A stretch of 64,000 nucleotides of DNA, taken from NCBI RefSeq assembly GCF_000151665.1, contig NW_013171819.1, positions 1 through 64,000 on the forward strand, read 5' to 3'. This document shows positions 19,792 to 34,900 of the stretch, in pieces (position 1 is the stretch's first letter; each line of letters begins with the position of its first letter). The translations under genes were made by a program, and so were the position numbers. The stretch is from Blastocystis hominis. Lineage: Eukaryota > Sar > Bigyra > Opalinata > Blastocystidae. The notes under the pieces are model-generated. The model worked only from the letters and a program-made list of their open reading frames with translations, was not told the DNA's origin and did no database searches.

Positions 19792-21611
19792 ATGAGTTCT
19801 GGATGTGATATTAATCTTCCTAACTTATGAATAGCACCATTGAACCAACTGAATGGAGCGGAGTATCTTCTTGATAGATATGTTACAATTGGAGAGCCCG
19901 AGAGTATGATAATGAAAGGAATCAAATACACTGTCCAGAGATTCCAGGGAAAACACAGAAACGAATTTCTTCTGCGGTATCCAACAGGCGATGTTTTCTT
20001 GTATGAAAATAACGTACTAAAACAAAAATGGAAGGAGGACGAGAATGGGAAGAAATCGGAGGAGTTTATCGCCTACAAAAATGGCCGAGTGGATTTCAGT
20101 CAACGATTCCGAGATATTATTGAGCAATCCTATTTTTATCGTGTCATCAACCATCCGAAAGATCTTCGAATGGAAATCTGGTCAGTCCAAACGGGGCATT
20201 TGCTGTATCACGGAGGGTACAACGAAAAACGAATGAAGGAAGGCTGGGGCATCGAATACGATGAAGAAAGCGGAAATGTGGTTGTAGAAGGGATGTGGAG
20301 CAAAGGAGTATTGAAAGAAGTGATTCGATGTTTCAATGGAGATACGATGACCGAATTGAAGCGAAACGGAGAAGATAGTTTGGATCCAACGAAACGAATT
20401 CCGATCTATGTGGGTGGATTTCGCTATGATGAAGACAATGAAACGTTTATTCGTGAAGGGAAAGGATGTTTGATTGATGAAGAGACTGGAATCGCAACTC
20501 GAGAATGTGAATGGAAAGATGGAAAGGAAGTAAGGGGTGTGGATTTGTTTGATGGATGGTACAACCAGCAAGCTCAACCACCGCTGAAAGAACTCAATAA
20601 GCCTGAAATGTTGTTAGTTCGAAAGCATGTAATCATAAATGAGTCAGCTGAACTGAGAAATCTCAGTTTGAGAGTGACAGATTTACAGATCGCATCGAAT
20701 TGCTGTAACGATGTGAATATTTTGGATATGAAGAAATTTAAATGGCTGCAATCTATCGAAATCGGGAATGAATGTTGTAGGAAAGTACAGTTATTCAAAA
20801 TTGACGGACTGAAAAAGTTAAGAAGCTTGAAAATCGGTAATCACTCCTTTACTCAAGTCGAGAAAACAGATGGAGATTTGCATGGGATGATACAAGTTGC
20901 TAGTAAGTATGACGTATCAAAATCATTCCACATTTTAAATTGTGAATCTCTAGAATCGATTGAAATTGGAGTGTGGAGTTTCTGTGATTTTGGAGGAGAC
21001 TTTGAACTGAAGCAATTGAATTCACTACAATCTCTTCAAATCGGATGGAATGCATATTGGTCGAATAACTTCCTTTATGGGTCATTTGTGATTCAAGGTA
21101 ACATGCCGAAGATGGTATCTGAATGACTAGATCTTCCAAATCTGCAATCCATTCAAATAGGTTGTGGAGCATTTGCTCAGTCCTTATCTATAAAGCTCGA
21201 GAGTATCAAGTTGAATCTTAAAATGAAATATTTAGATCTTCCCTCGTTACAATCCATTGAACTTGGTCGAGGTACACTCTTCGGAAGAGAAAACGATCCG
21301 TCGTGTACCTTGACAATGCGAAGTGCGAGTCACATATACAGGAAGCTATGTTATAGATCTTCCAAATTTATCAAGAATTAGTTCTTTACAAGGTAGTTTC
21401 TTTGGTTGTTTTTCAGTAGTATTAGAAAGTAGTTGACCATTATGATTGTTCATTTGATTAGATATTCCAAATTTGCGGAGTGTGATGTTACCGAATGCAT
21501 TCTATTTTACAAAATGGAAATCCGTAATTAGTATATACATTATTATTTGTGTGTTTATTTTGTATAGATGTATCTCCCATGTTGGCTAATCTTATCAGAG
21601 TGGATAAATAA
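19792..21611 (+). CDS. MORN-repeat + leucine-rich-repeat protein, copy 2 (8 exons)
   Basis: A tiny first exon (19792-19804, ATG AGT TCT GGA T) joins over a 30-nt intron (19805-19834, with CTAAC branch-like sequence) to the long second exon, giving MSSGSPLNQLNGAEYLL. MORN-like repeats follow (GHLLYHGGYNE, GWGIEYDEESGNVVVEG, IYVGGFRYDED), then LRRs (LQSIEIGNECC, LRSLKIGNHSF, LESIEIGVWSF). The frame stops at 21126 unless spliced. Introns 21098-21130 and 21203-21235 and three or more others of 33-37 nt join exons that each start with AT CTT CC or AT ATT CC. The last exon ends RVDK and TAA at 21609-21611. It is more diverged from copies 1 and 3 than these are from each other, and its base composition is less AT-rich. 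Confidence 0.8.
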
Positions 21612-21675
21612 CTCTCTTTCCTATCGATGCTATCATTTTTGAATGCAGTCCATTTTGTTTTATTTGTATCTTTGT

Positions 21676-22349
21676 TTAAGAAATGGTAATTCTCATTGAT
21701 ATTCTCAATTTCGCACAAAACAGTGAATCAAAAGACAAATCGAATGGATGTATCTTTCCTATGAAAAGCCGCCGATTCGACAGGTTTGTTCCTATGATCA
21801 TCCGACAGGGAAGGTCTTGATGAATGGAAACTTGGCTTAGTGAACAAAAAATGGGATTGTCGACGGAACGGTACAGGCAGAAGAGTTTGTACGCCACGTT
21901 CCATTAGCCATACTGGATACAAATCTCGAGCAATGCGCTTGTGATTCGCGCTAAGTTTCGCAAATGCAATTGAAACCGGAAAAGAGCGTAGCTTTGTGCG
22001 GCTCCAATTGAATGATGTATGTTCGGAACAAAATGAATGCTAAAGTAAAATCGTTTCCAGGGTCACTTGAATACAGATGCGACAGCACAGGCTTCGTAGG
22101 TTTTTTATTTTTTGCGATTGCTTCGTCTCGTGGCCGGATCGAAACAAACTCCTAGTTCTGATAAACAATTATCAAAATTCGTTCCCAAGAATTGCGTCGT
22201 CGCTCTTCATTGCTCACGCCGTACGCTTCGAGACTCGTCAGCATGCAGATATACATTAATATGTATTGGATTGAAATCACCGCTTCTTGAATATTCATGG
22301 ACGCCCCTGGCACTATTTCCACATTCATAGGATCGCAAAGATTCTTCAT
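21676..22349 (-). pseudogene. Unidentified minus-strand gene with two in-frame stops
   Basis: The frame starts at ATG 22349 (MKNLCDPMNVEIVPGASMNI). It continues through an in-frame TAG into FVSIRPRDEAIAKNKK, across a 35-nt GT-AG intron into FVPNIHHSIGAAQSYALFRF and then through an in-frame TAA into YKLFCLYRSVDNPIFCSL and SNRRLFIGKIHPFDLSFDS. All pieces stay in one frame apart from the intron, which argues for a real but decaying gene. I do not recognise the family. Alternatively very short or unusual introns remove the stops. Confidence 0.35.
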
Positions 22350-22931
22350 GAAGCGAAATTCGATTCATTTGGACTTCAAGCTTACTAATAGTAATATTGG
22401 GTTCTTACATACACTTCAATATTATGCTATTAAGAGTTGATCGAATCTATAGGGAAATATGTGGGTAAAGGTCAAATTCTTTCTCCATATAATGAAAATC
22501 GCATATGTATTGAATCAGGTAGTTCTATGTTGCATATATATAACCTAAAACAGAACGAAAAGCAATTCTACACACAATCAATAAAACTTGAATAACTCGA
22601 AACTACTAACTTGTAAAAAACAAAATAACGTCACACCCGTTTTTAAAATTTCAAAAGAAAATCATTATAAACAAGAAATGACCCTCCGAGAATAGTGACC
22701 TCCTGGATTTTCCAAATATTTCGTTATTCTATATATGGAGGCAAGCGCAAAAAGAAAAATTAAAAAATAAGCACATCTGCAGACAAAGCAAGCTCTATTC
22801 GTTTTACTCCATAAAAACTATCGGATTGCGATGATAATCACGGAATTTGTAACGGCTTGAATGTCTACGGTGATTTCTGGACAATTCAGGAATGGAACCT
22901 ATGCAAATTAAATCACTAGACACCTTACAAA
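22350..22931. other. Intergenic region upstream of the giant AAA+ gene
   Basis: AT-rich, no supportable gene. It should contain the promoter of the gene starting at 22932 and, if real, that of the minus-strand gene ending at 22349. No recognisable element was identified. Confidence 0.5.
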
Positions 22932-25900
22932 ATGATGAAGATTACAATATTCTCATATAAAAGGAGAACCAGAAAAATCCAGAATGATGCCCTGCTTTTC
23001 GTGGATTATATAATCAAGGACAATCGCATATACCTTAAAGTTAATTATTATACTAGAAGTCCCTATTCGGTAAAAAGAAGGGAAGAAAAGGGTTACCTCA
23101 GATTTTTAAATATGAAACTTGCTCTCTACGAAATAATGAGTGGAAAATCAAAAAAAAGTCCGCACACTTCGTAATAAACTGAGTAACAAGCAGAATAACA
23201 CACAATCGTTTATTTCAAATGATTATTTCGATCACTGATGGAATAAATACGCGTACATACAATACTAAACCCAGTTCGAGGATAATTGACATAAAATCCC
23301 AAATTTGTGTAGGGTTTTTTTTGGAGTTGGCTGATGCATAGAATGATTATAATATAGCTCCTAATGAGTGTTACATTGTTTATCAAACCAAAATAGTCGA
23401 TCCTTTTCAATCCATTGGTTCTTTTTGGAAAGCGGAAGAATCATTACGTATTTGCAAACAATTTACATACCACATTGTTTGGAACAATAAAAGCAATGAA
23501 TTCGTGCTTTATACCAACATCAAGATGAAGCACTTATTATGCCAGGTCGCAAGTTATTATGATGTTTCAGAACATGATATTGCGAAATATAGAATATATA
23601 TCAAGGAACAACTAGTTTCAGATGGTTACAATATTCCAATTGAGGGAATTGATGAGGAAATACGATTCGAATTATTACAAGGTATTTAGTGACTAACTAT
23701 GTTAACATCAAAGATAAATACGATTCTTCAATTGATGAGAAGTACTATACTGGAGGGCTAAGAAAAGAAACTAGCCAAAGAGATAATCAGACTATAAGTT
23801 GATGTTTTCTCTTTTTTTTAACGTGTAGCAAATCGTACTAGCAGAATCCCCGTAGAGCATGAGGTAGCATATGAAAACAAGCATATTATTATCGTTGACA
23901 AAATAAATGACGTTACTAAGGAGTATGAATTGGATGCTAAAGTTACGATTGAAGATTACATGAAAGAACATTGGAAAGTATGCAGATTCTCATTTGCTAA
24001 TGAATTTAGATGGTTACTGGAAATAGTGCGAGTCTGGGAGTAATAATGTATTGGATTGTTACCCTATCCAGTAAAAAAGAACCATTGAAGATTAGTACTT
24101 CAATTCAATCATTACTGATTGGTGATTCAGTGTCACTTGATTGTAAGAAACTTGAACTATTGCTTTAGATGTAGTATGGCTTAAATCAAATTTCCAAAAG
24201 CAAATATCAGATAAGAGAGAGAAGTCAGAAACACAACCAGTGGTATCTACACTAATGAAACCTCTGAAGCCCAGTCCTTCACCTACTCCAACGAAACCTA
24301 TTATTCCGCGACCAGTAATAAGAATAAAACAACCGACAACACCTAATAGTACTATTTCCAACTCAGCTTCTTCAGGAAGCAGTCAGTCTCAAAGCGACAA
24401 TTTCAATAGCACTATGGGTGGATTATCGATTCGGGGATCTGCCAATTCTTTTACTAGTTTACCTAATTCCTCACCTCATCCACAAGATGAGTATAAAGCA
24501 AATGGTAGAGAGAGTGGATATTTGGTATCAAGCCAATTCACATCATTCACTATGAGTCGTGGAGGATTGAGTTCGACTACTTTTGCAAGGCCAAAAACTG
24601 TAACGTATGAAGCTTTTGAATTAGAGGCTATTATCTGTTTAATTGCTCGCAGCAGATCTTACAATGAAACAATTAAGTCCGGTGAGTTGAATGAAAGAAA
24701 GCAATTAATCGAAAACTTCATAAATGTATTCATTAATTATAGATATGATAATTAGAGCAAATTAGAGTTGAAAGATAAACAGAAATGGATAATGCTAGAC
24801 AAAACAGGTAAGCAAATAAAAGTGAATACAGTGGCGAGAACTAGCGGATCAAGGCTTTGTGTGTTTATCTTTCCTGTGAGTGAACAGATAAATTTAGTAA
24901 CATTTAGATAGGACAGCTAGAATTGAAGTGTGCTGAATTCAATTCAATCGAATCTACTCAACCCCTGTCAAAAGATAAGATAATACATGCGACGAATTCT
25001 TTTTATATTCCTTTACATGGAATCTGTGGGAAATTCCAGTTAGGTTATATCTAGGGAAGATAATATCAAAAGACACAGTAAAAATCAATGAGTTGCTCTC
25101 TGATCCCAAATGTGCTTCATTAGAAAAAATAAGTGTTTCAGGTAGGATTCATGCTTTATAATAATAAGTAGATGAGGTGGAAAATATTGAAATAGACCTG
25201 TTATTCTATCCAAGCAATGCTAAAGTATATTTCATTAATATGGTCCTTCCTTGTAATAATATAATTACCTGCTTATATTTAGTGAATATGATAAAAGCAG
25301 ATAGAATCACGAGTTTACCTTCTATTTTCATAAAATCCAAATTAGATCATTTGGAAAAGTATGTAATATCATTGAGTATATCTTTTTTAATCATTGCATA
25401 AATAGAAAAATATGAAAACACTAAGTATATCCCGCAACTAAAACACTACTGCTATATCGAGAAACGTAAATTAAACAACCAGTTATTGATATTTGTAAAT
25501 GAAAGGAACGTAATGGAAACAGAAAAGGAGGCAGAGGATTTCATATCTATCAACCCTGTTCGAATAGTTGCAATACGTAAAGAAATCATATTTATGATAA
25601 TGAATAGAGCCGAATGATTTTGAAGGACACGCCTTTGAAATGATGGAAAACAAGAAGCGAAGTTATGGAAATGATGAATCGATTTTGATTTATGAACATG
25701 GAACAAATCAATGTGTTTCTGAGATTTTCGATTCCTTGAAAGTGAATTATGACCAACCTAATGCTAGGAGTTTTTACTCCCTTCAATCTGCTTTGACTGA
25801 TGGATGTGATTATGCTCATATGGGAGATACGATTAGTTTCAGCGGAATACCTCACTTGCAGAAAGAAGAAACAACATTCATTCTTCCACTTATCAATTCT

Positions 25901-28900
25901 AATGAAGCTCAAACTCATAATATCATTCCTGAAACAATCTATTTCCACTGCATTTCTGGAGTGAAGAATGCTACAATTGGCATTTTGTCTCCTCTAAAAA
26001 AGAATAAGGTTATCACTGTATTATGCAGATCCGATGTGCTCATTTTCCATTCTACAAAAGAGCGTGTTCGACTGATTAAGGCAATACGCTCTGACAGTGA
26101 GGATTGGGAGTATATTGAATCGAAAGCCTATCGATATGTGGAAACAATGAAAGAAGATCCTCCGTTTATCAGAGAAACAAATCAAACCAAAATTCGAAAT
26201 CAAATCGTGGAAGATGTGATTCAATACAACATTCCAGTGGTAATTGAGGGAGTGACTTCGTCAGGCAAAACATTCACGGTGGAGCAATATTGTCGACGTT
26301 CTCTCGTTCCCTTTGTGAGATACAACTTCAGTCCTTCGTCCACAACTGAGGAATTGCTTGGAGATATGGTGATTACGAACGATGATACAGAGAAGATCAA
26401 ATTCCAGGATGGAGCTTTCACGGATGCATTCATTCATGGCAAACTGCTATTGATGAATGAAATGTCTCTGGCTCCTCCTTCTGTGGTTCAGAGTGTGTTA
26501 TCGTATTTGTTTGGCAAGAAGATTCTCCATGAAGGCAAGGATGGAAGTGAAGAGCGTGTAATGCATCGAGATTTCCGCATTATTGCTACTCAGAAACCTG
26601 CTGGAAGTTCATACAAGCAAAACAATCTGTCTTCTGCAATTCGCGATTGTTTCCGTTTTATCACTCACGATTCAACGAAACAGAAATACTTTCCAATGAT
26701 TGACAGAGAGGAAAGATTGGATATCATAACGGCGATGTTTGGAGGAGATACAAGAATTGGAGAAAGAGTGTGTAATGTTCATGATCGAGCTGATAATCGA
26801 AAGAATGTGTCTGGAAGAGAGATTGATAAAGGGAAGGATTACACACTTCGAGATTGTAGTAGAACAAAATGGATGATGGAGACACTGATGGATAAAGAGA
26901 GAATCGGTGAAAGCAAAGCATTGAATCGAGCTTTACAAATCGCATATAATGAAGATTTGAAAACAAATCCAGTATTCAAAGCGGATATTACTTTCAGCAA
27001 AGCTGCATTAGACAAGGAATGCTGGAAGGATGTGTATGATCGAGTTCGACTAGGATTGGAATCTGGATGTCATGTTCTATTGATTGGAGAAACGGAATAT
27101 GTATCTCGAAAGTATTGTCGAGCAATAATAAAGACAATGCAGAGTGAAGGAACATCCTGTGAAGTGATTCATTGCAGTTCGACTTCTTCAACAGAAAGTG
27201 TGATTGGAAGCTATTCACTCGAGAAAGATGATGATGAAGGCAAACCAGTTCCTCGTTTCTGTCCTTCTCCATTGCTTACAGCGATTGAAAATGGAGGTAT
27301 TTGTGTTCTTCAATCGATGCATTTGATGAAATCGAATGTGATCGAGCGATTGAACTCTGTGTTGGAATTATCACCTGCAGATGGCCATCATCATGTAGTT
27401 CGATTTGATGAACGTCGAGAAAGACCCGAATTCGAAATGAGTCCTAAATTCCGTGTAATCGCAACAACGTCTGAGAAAGGTTTGCTGGCATTCTCTCTTG
27501 CTTTGAGAAATCGATTTTTGGAAGTATTTGTGAGTCATGAAGATGCAAAGCGATTTGAAAACTCTCCCAAGCTGGGCAAGATAACAAGAGATGAGATTGA
27601 TGATTTGATTCATGATTATTCTCAAACAATCGACTGGTTCAAGCAGCAAGAACTCCATCGAATGGTTTATTTCGCTACTCATTTGGCTGGGTATAAACTG
27701 GAAAAACCGCTAGTGGATATGCTCGCTAGGCAACAGCCAATTCGTGAACTGCAATCCCTTCGAAGCCATTGGACTGAAGCTTCAAGATTGTTTTATTGTA
27801 TTTGTAGGAACAAGGCTGTGGCACTGTGTGGACCTAGAGGCAGTGGAAAGTCCTATGCAATTCGCGAAATCATCAATAAGCTCTCTATCAGAAACTATCA
27901 AGTGTTCAGTGTATCTGGAGAAACCGAGTTTTCCACTCTGATGGGAAGTGTGGATATGAATGGCGATTTCCGAGCTGGAAGATTGATTCAAGCTGTAGAA
28001 AATGGAGAATTAGTGATATTCGAAAATGCTGAAAACATGTCAGCAGAATTACTGGAAATGCTTGATACTGTTTGTGATCCTTTCACTGATGAGTTCACTT
28101 ATCCAGCTTCTATCAATCATTCAATTCATCCTTCATTCCGAGCTTTGTTCGTATTCACAACACGTCGAGTGAGTTCGTTGCCTTCTCTTCCTGCTTATTT
28201 CGATATTTGTGAAATGAGTCCAATCCAGAGTGATGAAGCGAAAGAGTTGATGAATAGTGAAATCTGCAAACGATTATGTGATCATATTGATAGTGGTGAG
28301 ATTCCATTGAATGAAGTATTCACTCTGGATAAGATTTGCTTCAATTCTCCTCATCCAACATTACGAGTTGCAGCATTGTTTGCAGATCGAATAGATCGCA
28401 AAGAACTACTACACAGGATAATAGAAGAATGGAAAAAGACAGCTGACACTGAAGTAAAACAAGAATTGGAATGGGCAAATGTTGGTATGTCAACATCTAC
28501 AGTAACAGCACGAAAATCCCCAAAGAATGAATCGAGTTCATTGCTTCAACGTGGTCCTCTTCAAACAATAGTTCCAATCGAATACTCAAAACTCAGAAAT
28601 GTTGATTCTTCTGTATTAACTGCATTATTTACTATTTCTATTTCCAATTTCAAGCAAACTCATCTTCCTGTGTTATTGGTTGGTGATTCAGATATTGCTT
28701 CTGAAGTCACTCATTTGCTGTTTCTCAATGCTGCCTACATGGAAATGTCTCGTTCAATGGAAATGTCTCACACATTTGGTGAGATTTCTGTTTGTCGTAA
28801 AGAAGATATTCAATACATTCTGAGACAAACATCGATCCAAAATGTTGATGGAACTCCAATTAAAGAATATCGAGAGTATCTGACAAGGTTACTCGGAGAC

Positions 28901-31900
28901 ACGGAAGAGGAAAAATCGGTGTTGATGATGCGTCCTGGTCCGATTCTCCGTTCGATAATGAGTAACAATTCGATCGTGTTGAACAATATCAATCTATTGA
29001 ATGATCGATTGCTTCCTCGATTATATTCATTGTTGTTTAGTTTGGATTCGCAAGAGTTTAGTCTATTCGAGGATTATTCCCAAATTCAACCAGAGATTCT
29101 TGGTAAATCGGTGAATGCGATTGTAACATGCGAAGATCCAGATTATGGAAGAGTTGCAAAAAAAGACCAATTCATTCAAGTGTTTTGTCAACCCTATTCT
29201 GAATTAGAAAGGGCGAAATATGAGTTTGAAAATCGAGATGACTATCCTTTACACATTCTACGAAAGTCAGATATGCTGAGGAATGAATTTGTGAATGCTG
29301 AGAAAGTGATTCCATTCTATTTTCGATTCCTTCAATCTGATTTGGCATCTCGAGAGAATCTGATTCAAATGGGAATGATGAATAAGGATTTGAAGGAAGT
29401 GAGTGAATTCCTTCAATCAAGCAACAAGGATGATGCAATGCTAGAAAACGTGAAGCAAACTCTATCATTCCTATTTACAAATGATGTTATTGATGATATA
29501 GAATCCAGTCTTCAATCTAAGCATTTATTACTTCCTACAAAGACCACGATTCAGCTATTGGCATCCATCGTATTGGCAGATCGAAGTCATCTTCCTCTGA
29601 TTCTTGAAGGAGATCCTGGAGTAGGCAAAACTGTTTCTGCTGAGAATTATTTCTCAAAGGAGAATCTCATGTATAAGCGAATCAATTTTTCGAATACCAT
29701 AACGATTGATAGTTTGTTTGGATGTTATACGATTGTGAATGGATCATTACAATTCAGAGATGGAAGTATTACAGAACTATTGAGGAGAGGAGATCATTCA
29801 GATCAACGAATCGCATTGTTATTAGATGATGTGAATTTGGCTCCATCAGATGTGCTTGAAGTATTACTCACTCTGATTCGTTGTTATGTGAATCACGATC
29901 CATTCCAAGTTCCAGGAGGCGATTTGATCGATATTCCATCGAACATGCTGATCATTTGCTGTATGAATCCAGCATCCATGTCAGCAAATCGCAGCACATT
30001 GCCCCGTCAATTCTACAAGTATTGTATTTATCATCGTGATTTGAAATACACATTGAATGAATTGTTCCTCACAGCTCGTCAAATCTTGAGTAATGTAATG
30101 GAATCGGAAGAAGAATCAACAGAGAATCAGATTCTTGATTTGTTTGAATATTCCTACAACTCCTATCAAAAGACATCGATTCCATTCTCCCTTCGAGATG
30201 TATTGAAAGTGGATCAGATTGTGAATAATGGAAATAACCTATCATTGGAAACTGCTTTATGGTTGGTGTTTGCTTGTCGTTATGAAGAATCGGAGAGAAA
30301 AGAAATCGAGAAGATTCTGAAGCTGGAAGATACATTGAAAGTTGATATTATCAAACAAGACGAACAATGCGTTGTTCGTGGCTATTGGGACATTGAAACA
30401 CAACAAATGTATTCAGGATCTTTCAAAGAGTATTGTTTCACTTCAACAGAGAAAGTGACGATATTCAAGTTGAGTCTTGCTTTACAATCCAAACGAGCTA
30501 TTTTGGTTTATGGTTCTTCTCCCTCTGGCAAATCGTATTGTATTTCGAATCTGGCATTGATGTGGGATAAACGATGCACTTCGGTGTTTTTGAATCACGA
30601 AAGCTCTCCAGATGTGTTTATTGGTCGAAGTACTCTTGGAATTGATGAAAATGGGAATGAATGTATCAAATTCCGAGAAGGTCCGCTGTTGAAAGCAATG
30701 GAGAATGGAGATTGGATTGTGATCGAAGATATTCATTTGGCAAACAATGATGTGATGGAATCGCTGAATTCTCTGTGTGAAGAAAACCCAACATTGAAGG
30801 TATTAGCAGGAAATGAAGAAATAACGTATTCAATGCGACCGAAAAGGGGAGAGAGAAGGATTCACGAAGCATTCCGAATCTTCTTTACAATATCGGATAA
30901 TACATTGAAACACTTCACTGGACCATTCTTGAGTCGTTGTGTGATTGTGTATTGTGATCCAATATCGACTCAAGCAGATGTTCAAGAAATCTGTCAAATC
31001 AATGAATCCATACACGATCCTTGTAACTTTGGAAGTGAAGAATCGAAAACATTCCGACGGTGTATTCGAGTGATAAACAGTAAAGAAAGAGATGCATTCT
31101 TGTATGAATTTGGATGTAATCCGAAGAAATATACTGTGGTGTCAAATATTAGTATCCCTAAATCTATTGATTATGATCTGTTTGAGTTTTTGGACAATGT
31201 GAAGAGTTTTTCTGAAACTGAAAAAATGAATCGAATGATTGCCATAATGGAGAAGATTTGTTCCAGTACAAAGAGTGCATTTGTGCTCGACGACACTATT
31301 GAACTACTACAGAGTTCTGTAAAGTATTTTGAATACCATTTTATCTATTATGTAATGGATTGTGCAATCAAAGTACTGGAAATGAAAGACCTACAGAATT
31401 GTATGATGAAGAGGCAAAGAGGAGATAATGCAGGTGTTCTTCGTCGTTGGTATTTGATTTCATCGATTGATCCAAAAATGAGAAGCAAATACACAATGTC
31501 AAATTGGATGTATAATAAGAGAATTCCAATAAGTGATATCTTTGAACTGAAAACTCAGGATACATATAGATATTTGGAATTGCTGTTTATTTGTGATAGA
31601 AGAAATGAGTTATTTGATTTTATGGGAGAAACTGTATTGAATGATTTGGCACTTGAAGTATTTGCAATGTTGGAGAACGGTGAACGGAGTGATTTGGCAG
31701 AACAAATGATGAAGGCAATCATTAATATTCGAGAAATCTATTTGGATGTGAGAAAAAGAGAGCAATATTTGAGTCAGAAGGCTAAGCGAAATGATTGTTT
31801 TCATCTTCGCAATCAAATTGAATCAGTGAAGCTATCAATTGAGTGTTTCCCCTCTGAGATAAGGGAATCAAACAATGTGAAAGAAATAATCAACACTCTT

Positions 31901-34900
31901 GAAACAATCGAATCAGCAGCAAAAAGTTTTGTAATGAGTGGTTGTGGTGATGACGATGATGAACAAGAAATGAAATCCAGATTCACTGATGCTGAATATG
32001 GATGTGGAAAGGATGAAAAATTGAAAGATCATTTGAGAAAGGCCTTTACAGATGGAATGATTGATAGTAAAACATACAAATCCTTGAATTTCAATGTCAT
32101 TGAGACACATTATACAACATACAATTATAACTGTCGTGTAAATGAAACTACTGTTAAGACATCTCATTTGATTTACAAGTTGAAAACATTCAAAAACTAT
32201 CCATTTATATTGAGTGAATATGCAGATGTATTGAAAAGATTGGAATTAAATGTGGCTGATATTTTGAAAGAATTCAGAAGTTCATCAATTCTGCTTCCTC
32301 ACTTATTGACTATGCTGAATGTGTTGCTGAAAAAGGATATGCATAGTCTAGTTTGGGAGAGGTTATTAGAAGATTACAGCGAATATCCATTCATAACTCC
32401 TGTTGAAGTAACTCAAGGAGACTTTGAAGCAGCCATTGAAATGTTGTTTGAAAAAGATTGGTATGACACGTATTGGAAGTCAATTGAAAATAAAGTGAAA
32501 GAACGATCTGAGGCATGTGCTGAGCTAAAAAGGAAATTGGTACGTAATTATTACTCCACTGATCAGCCAAAAGAGATTGTATTGAGAGTTCCATTGATTT
32601 TGGAGGCAGTTGATAATCTGAATGGATTAAACAAATACAGCTATTTAGAAGTATCTCAAGTTGAAGTTTGGTGGAAATGTGATCTTCCTTCTCGTGTTGA
32701 ACCAGGAACTACTATTTCAAGTGAAATACTAATAATGGAACAAATACTTCGCCATCCAAATGATTATTTACATAGTTCTCTGTTGAAAGAAATGTGGACA
32801 CCCGAATGTCAAATGAAAATCCATGATAAACTGGCTATAATTTGTCCACGCAAACGAACACTCTTAGGAAATGTTGTATTAGACATATTGAAAGTAGATA
32901 TTTTGCGACGATCTCTGGAGAAAGTGATAAGACAAGTACAAGATATTGATGATCTTGTATCAAAAGTAATAGCCACTGCTCAAGCGGAATGCAAAGTGGA
33001 ATTAGATGAGCTTCAAAAAGCATGGGAAGAATCAAATGCCAAAATGAAGGAATGTGAAGCAAAATATCAACAAAAATATGAAGAAGTTGTCCAGAAGAGA
33101 CAAGAATTGATTGACAAATATACAAAAATGGCAGAAGAAAGAACTAGAAAGAGTGGATTTGAAAAGGATTATGAAACAAAGAACAGGAACACAATTGGAA
33201 TGTTCACTTATATGCATGCCGTTAATAATCTTAAGGATTATAGTATTATAAATTATATTGGTTACAATCAAAAACAGAAGCATATTATTGAATATAAACC
33301 AAGCTATGAGTATCATCCATTTGATTTCCAAATGATATTCATACCGGAGCATTCACTATTTTTGAGAGAACATAAAACTGCAACAATATGCTTATATGCT
33401 CCAGAGGGGATTGATACATATCTCGTGTCGGATACCTTCCAAATATCTGATGAGGTTAAAGACTATGGTGTGTCTTTGTCAACTGGATATTTGTTAGTTT
33501 TGCCTTTAGCACCATTCAAATGGACTGTAGAAATTCAAATTGATGGAAAAGCAGTGACTTTAAAGAATAATGATATTTGTGTGGTGTATTATTCTAATTC
33601 TCAAGGTGTATTAAGAGATTATCATGAATATAAAACGGGTACAGGGTATTCGCGTGATGTTTCTAAATATAATTGGGATATGTATTTATTGCTCTTTATG
33701 TTAAAATCGATGATTCAAATAAGAGATAAGTATAATTTGAGGTATTGCATTCCTGTTAATCAAGATCAGCTATTGACTTTTAACAAATATAATGGCTCTA
33801 GTGGCAGTACTTATAACTCATCATGTGTATTTATTCCTAGTGGACAATATTTTAATTCATTTTGTCTATATAAGCCAGAATATTCGTCTTATTCGTCATA
33901 TATTTTTAAATGTAATGAGATATGTTCAGCAAATGATATACTTCCACTTGATAAACTCTCCTTTTATAATAAAAAAAACAATGGCATTATGATGATTACA
34001 TTCATATAGGTATTAATATTGGCCATATTAGTTGCATTGATTATTTAGCAGAGACTGATGTAAATGAGTATAATGCCCTGTATGACAACATGATGGGGTA
34101 TGAACGACAACGCAATTTGTTAGTAATAACAGAAAGTGAAGACAATGCAAGATATAAAGCCAAACTAAAATCAACAGAATCTTTAATCTATCATTTCTTC
34201 CCTGGTATTTCTCATGAAACATCTTCATATTCGATTGGTTCTACATTGAATGATGTTATTGTCGTGTTGTATGATGGAAAGAATGCTTCGATTGGTCTTC
34301 CTGTCGATAATACATATTATCTTCCAGTGAGTTATGAAGGAGAAGATGGAAACCAAATTGCCCTACCTTACTTATCTACAAGCAATGAAGTCGAATTAAC
34401 ATTGAGTAGTGAACAATGTGATGTATCGAAAGGTTCTAATAGTTTTGTATTATTGATGAAAGACAATACAATTGGACAGAAAAGAGTAGAATTGACTGCA
34501 ACTGTGTATTTGAAAGAAGGGAGAAATGTATTAGCAACAGAGAAAGTGTATCTGAGTTATGAACGAAAGGCTATGCCTGACCATATTTTCACCACATTAG
34601 AATGTTCTTATTATGTCAGTATGTTAGGCAAAATTACTGTGATTCCGACATGTTTCCCTCTGAATGTTTTTGTAGTTGTAAATAAAGTTTCCAATTCATA
34701 CCATATTAATAAAAACAAACGAACTCGAATTTTGGAAAATCCAACTATTGAAGTATCTCCATATTCTTCAAAATTTGGTTATTCTGATTTGAGTCAATGC
34801 TTTATTATAAATAAGAAAGGATTGTCTATATTTAAGCGAGAATTAACTAAGCAGAACAAAATTGAAATAGCATTAAAAATGTTTTCTAATCCATTAATGA

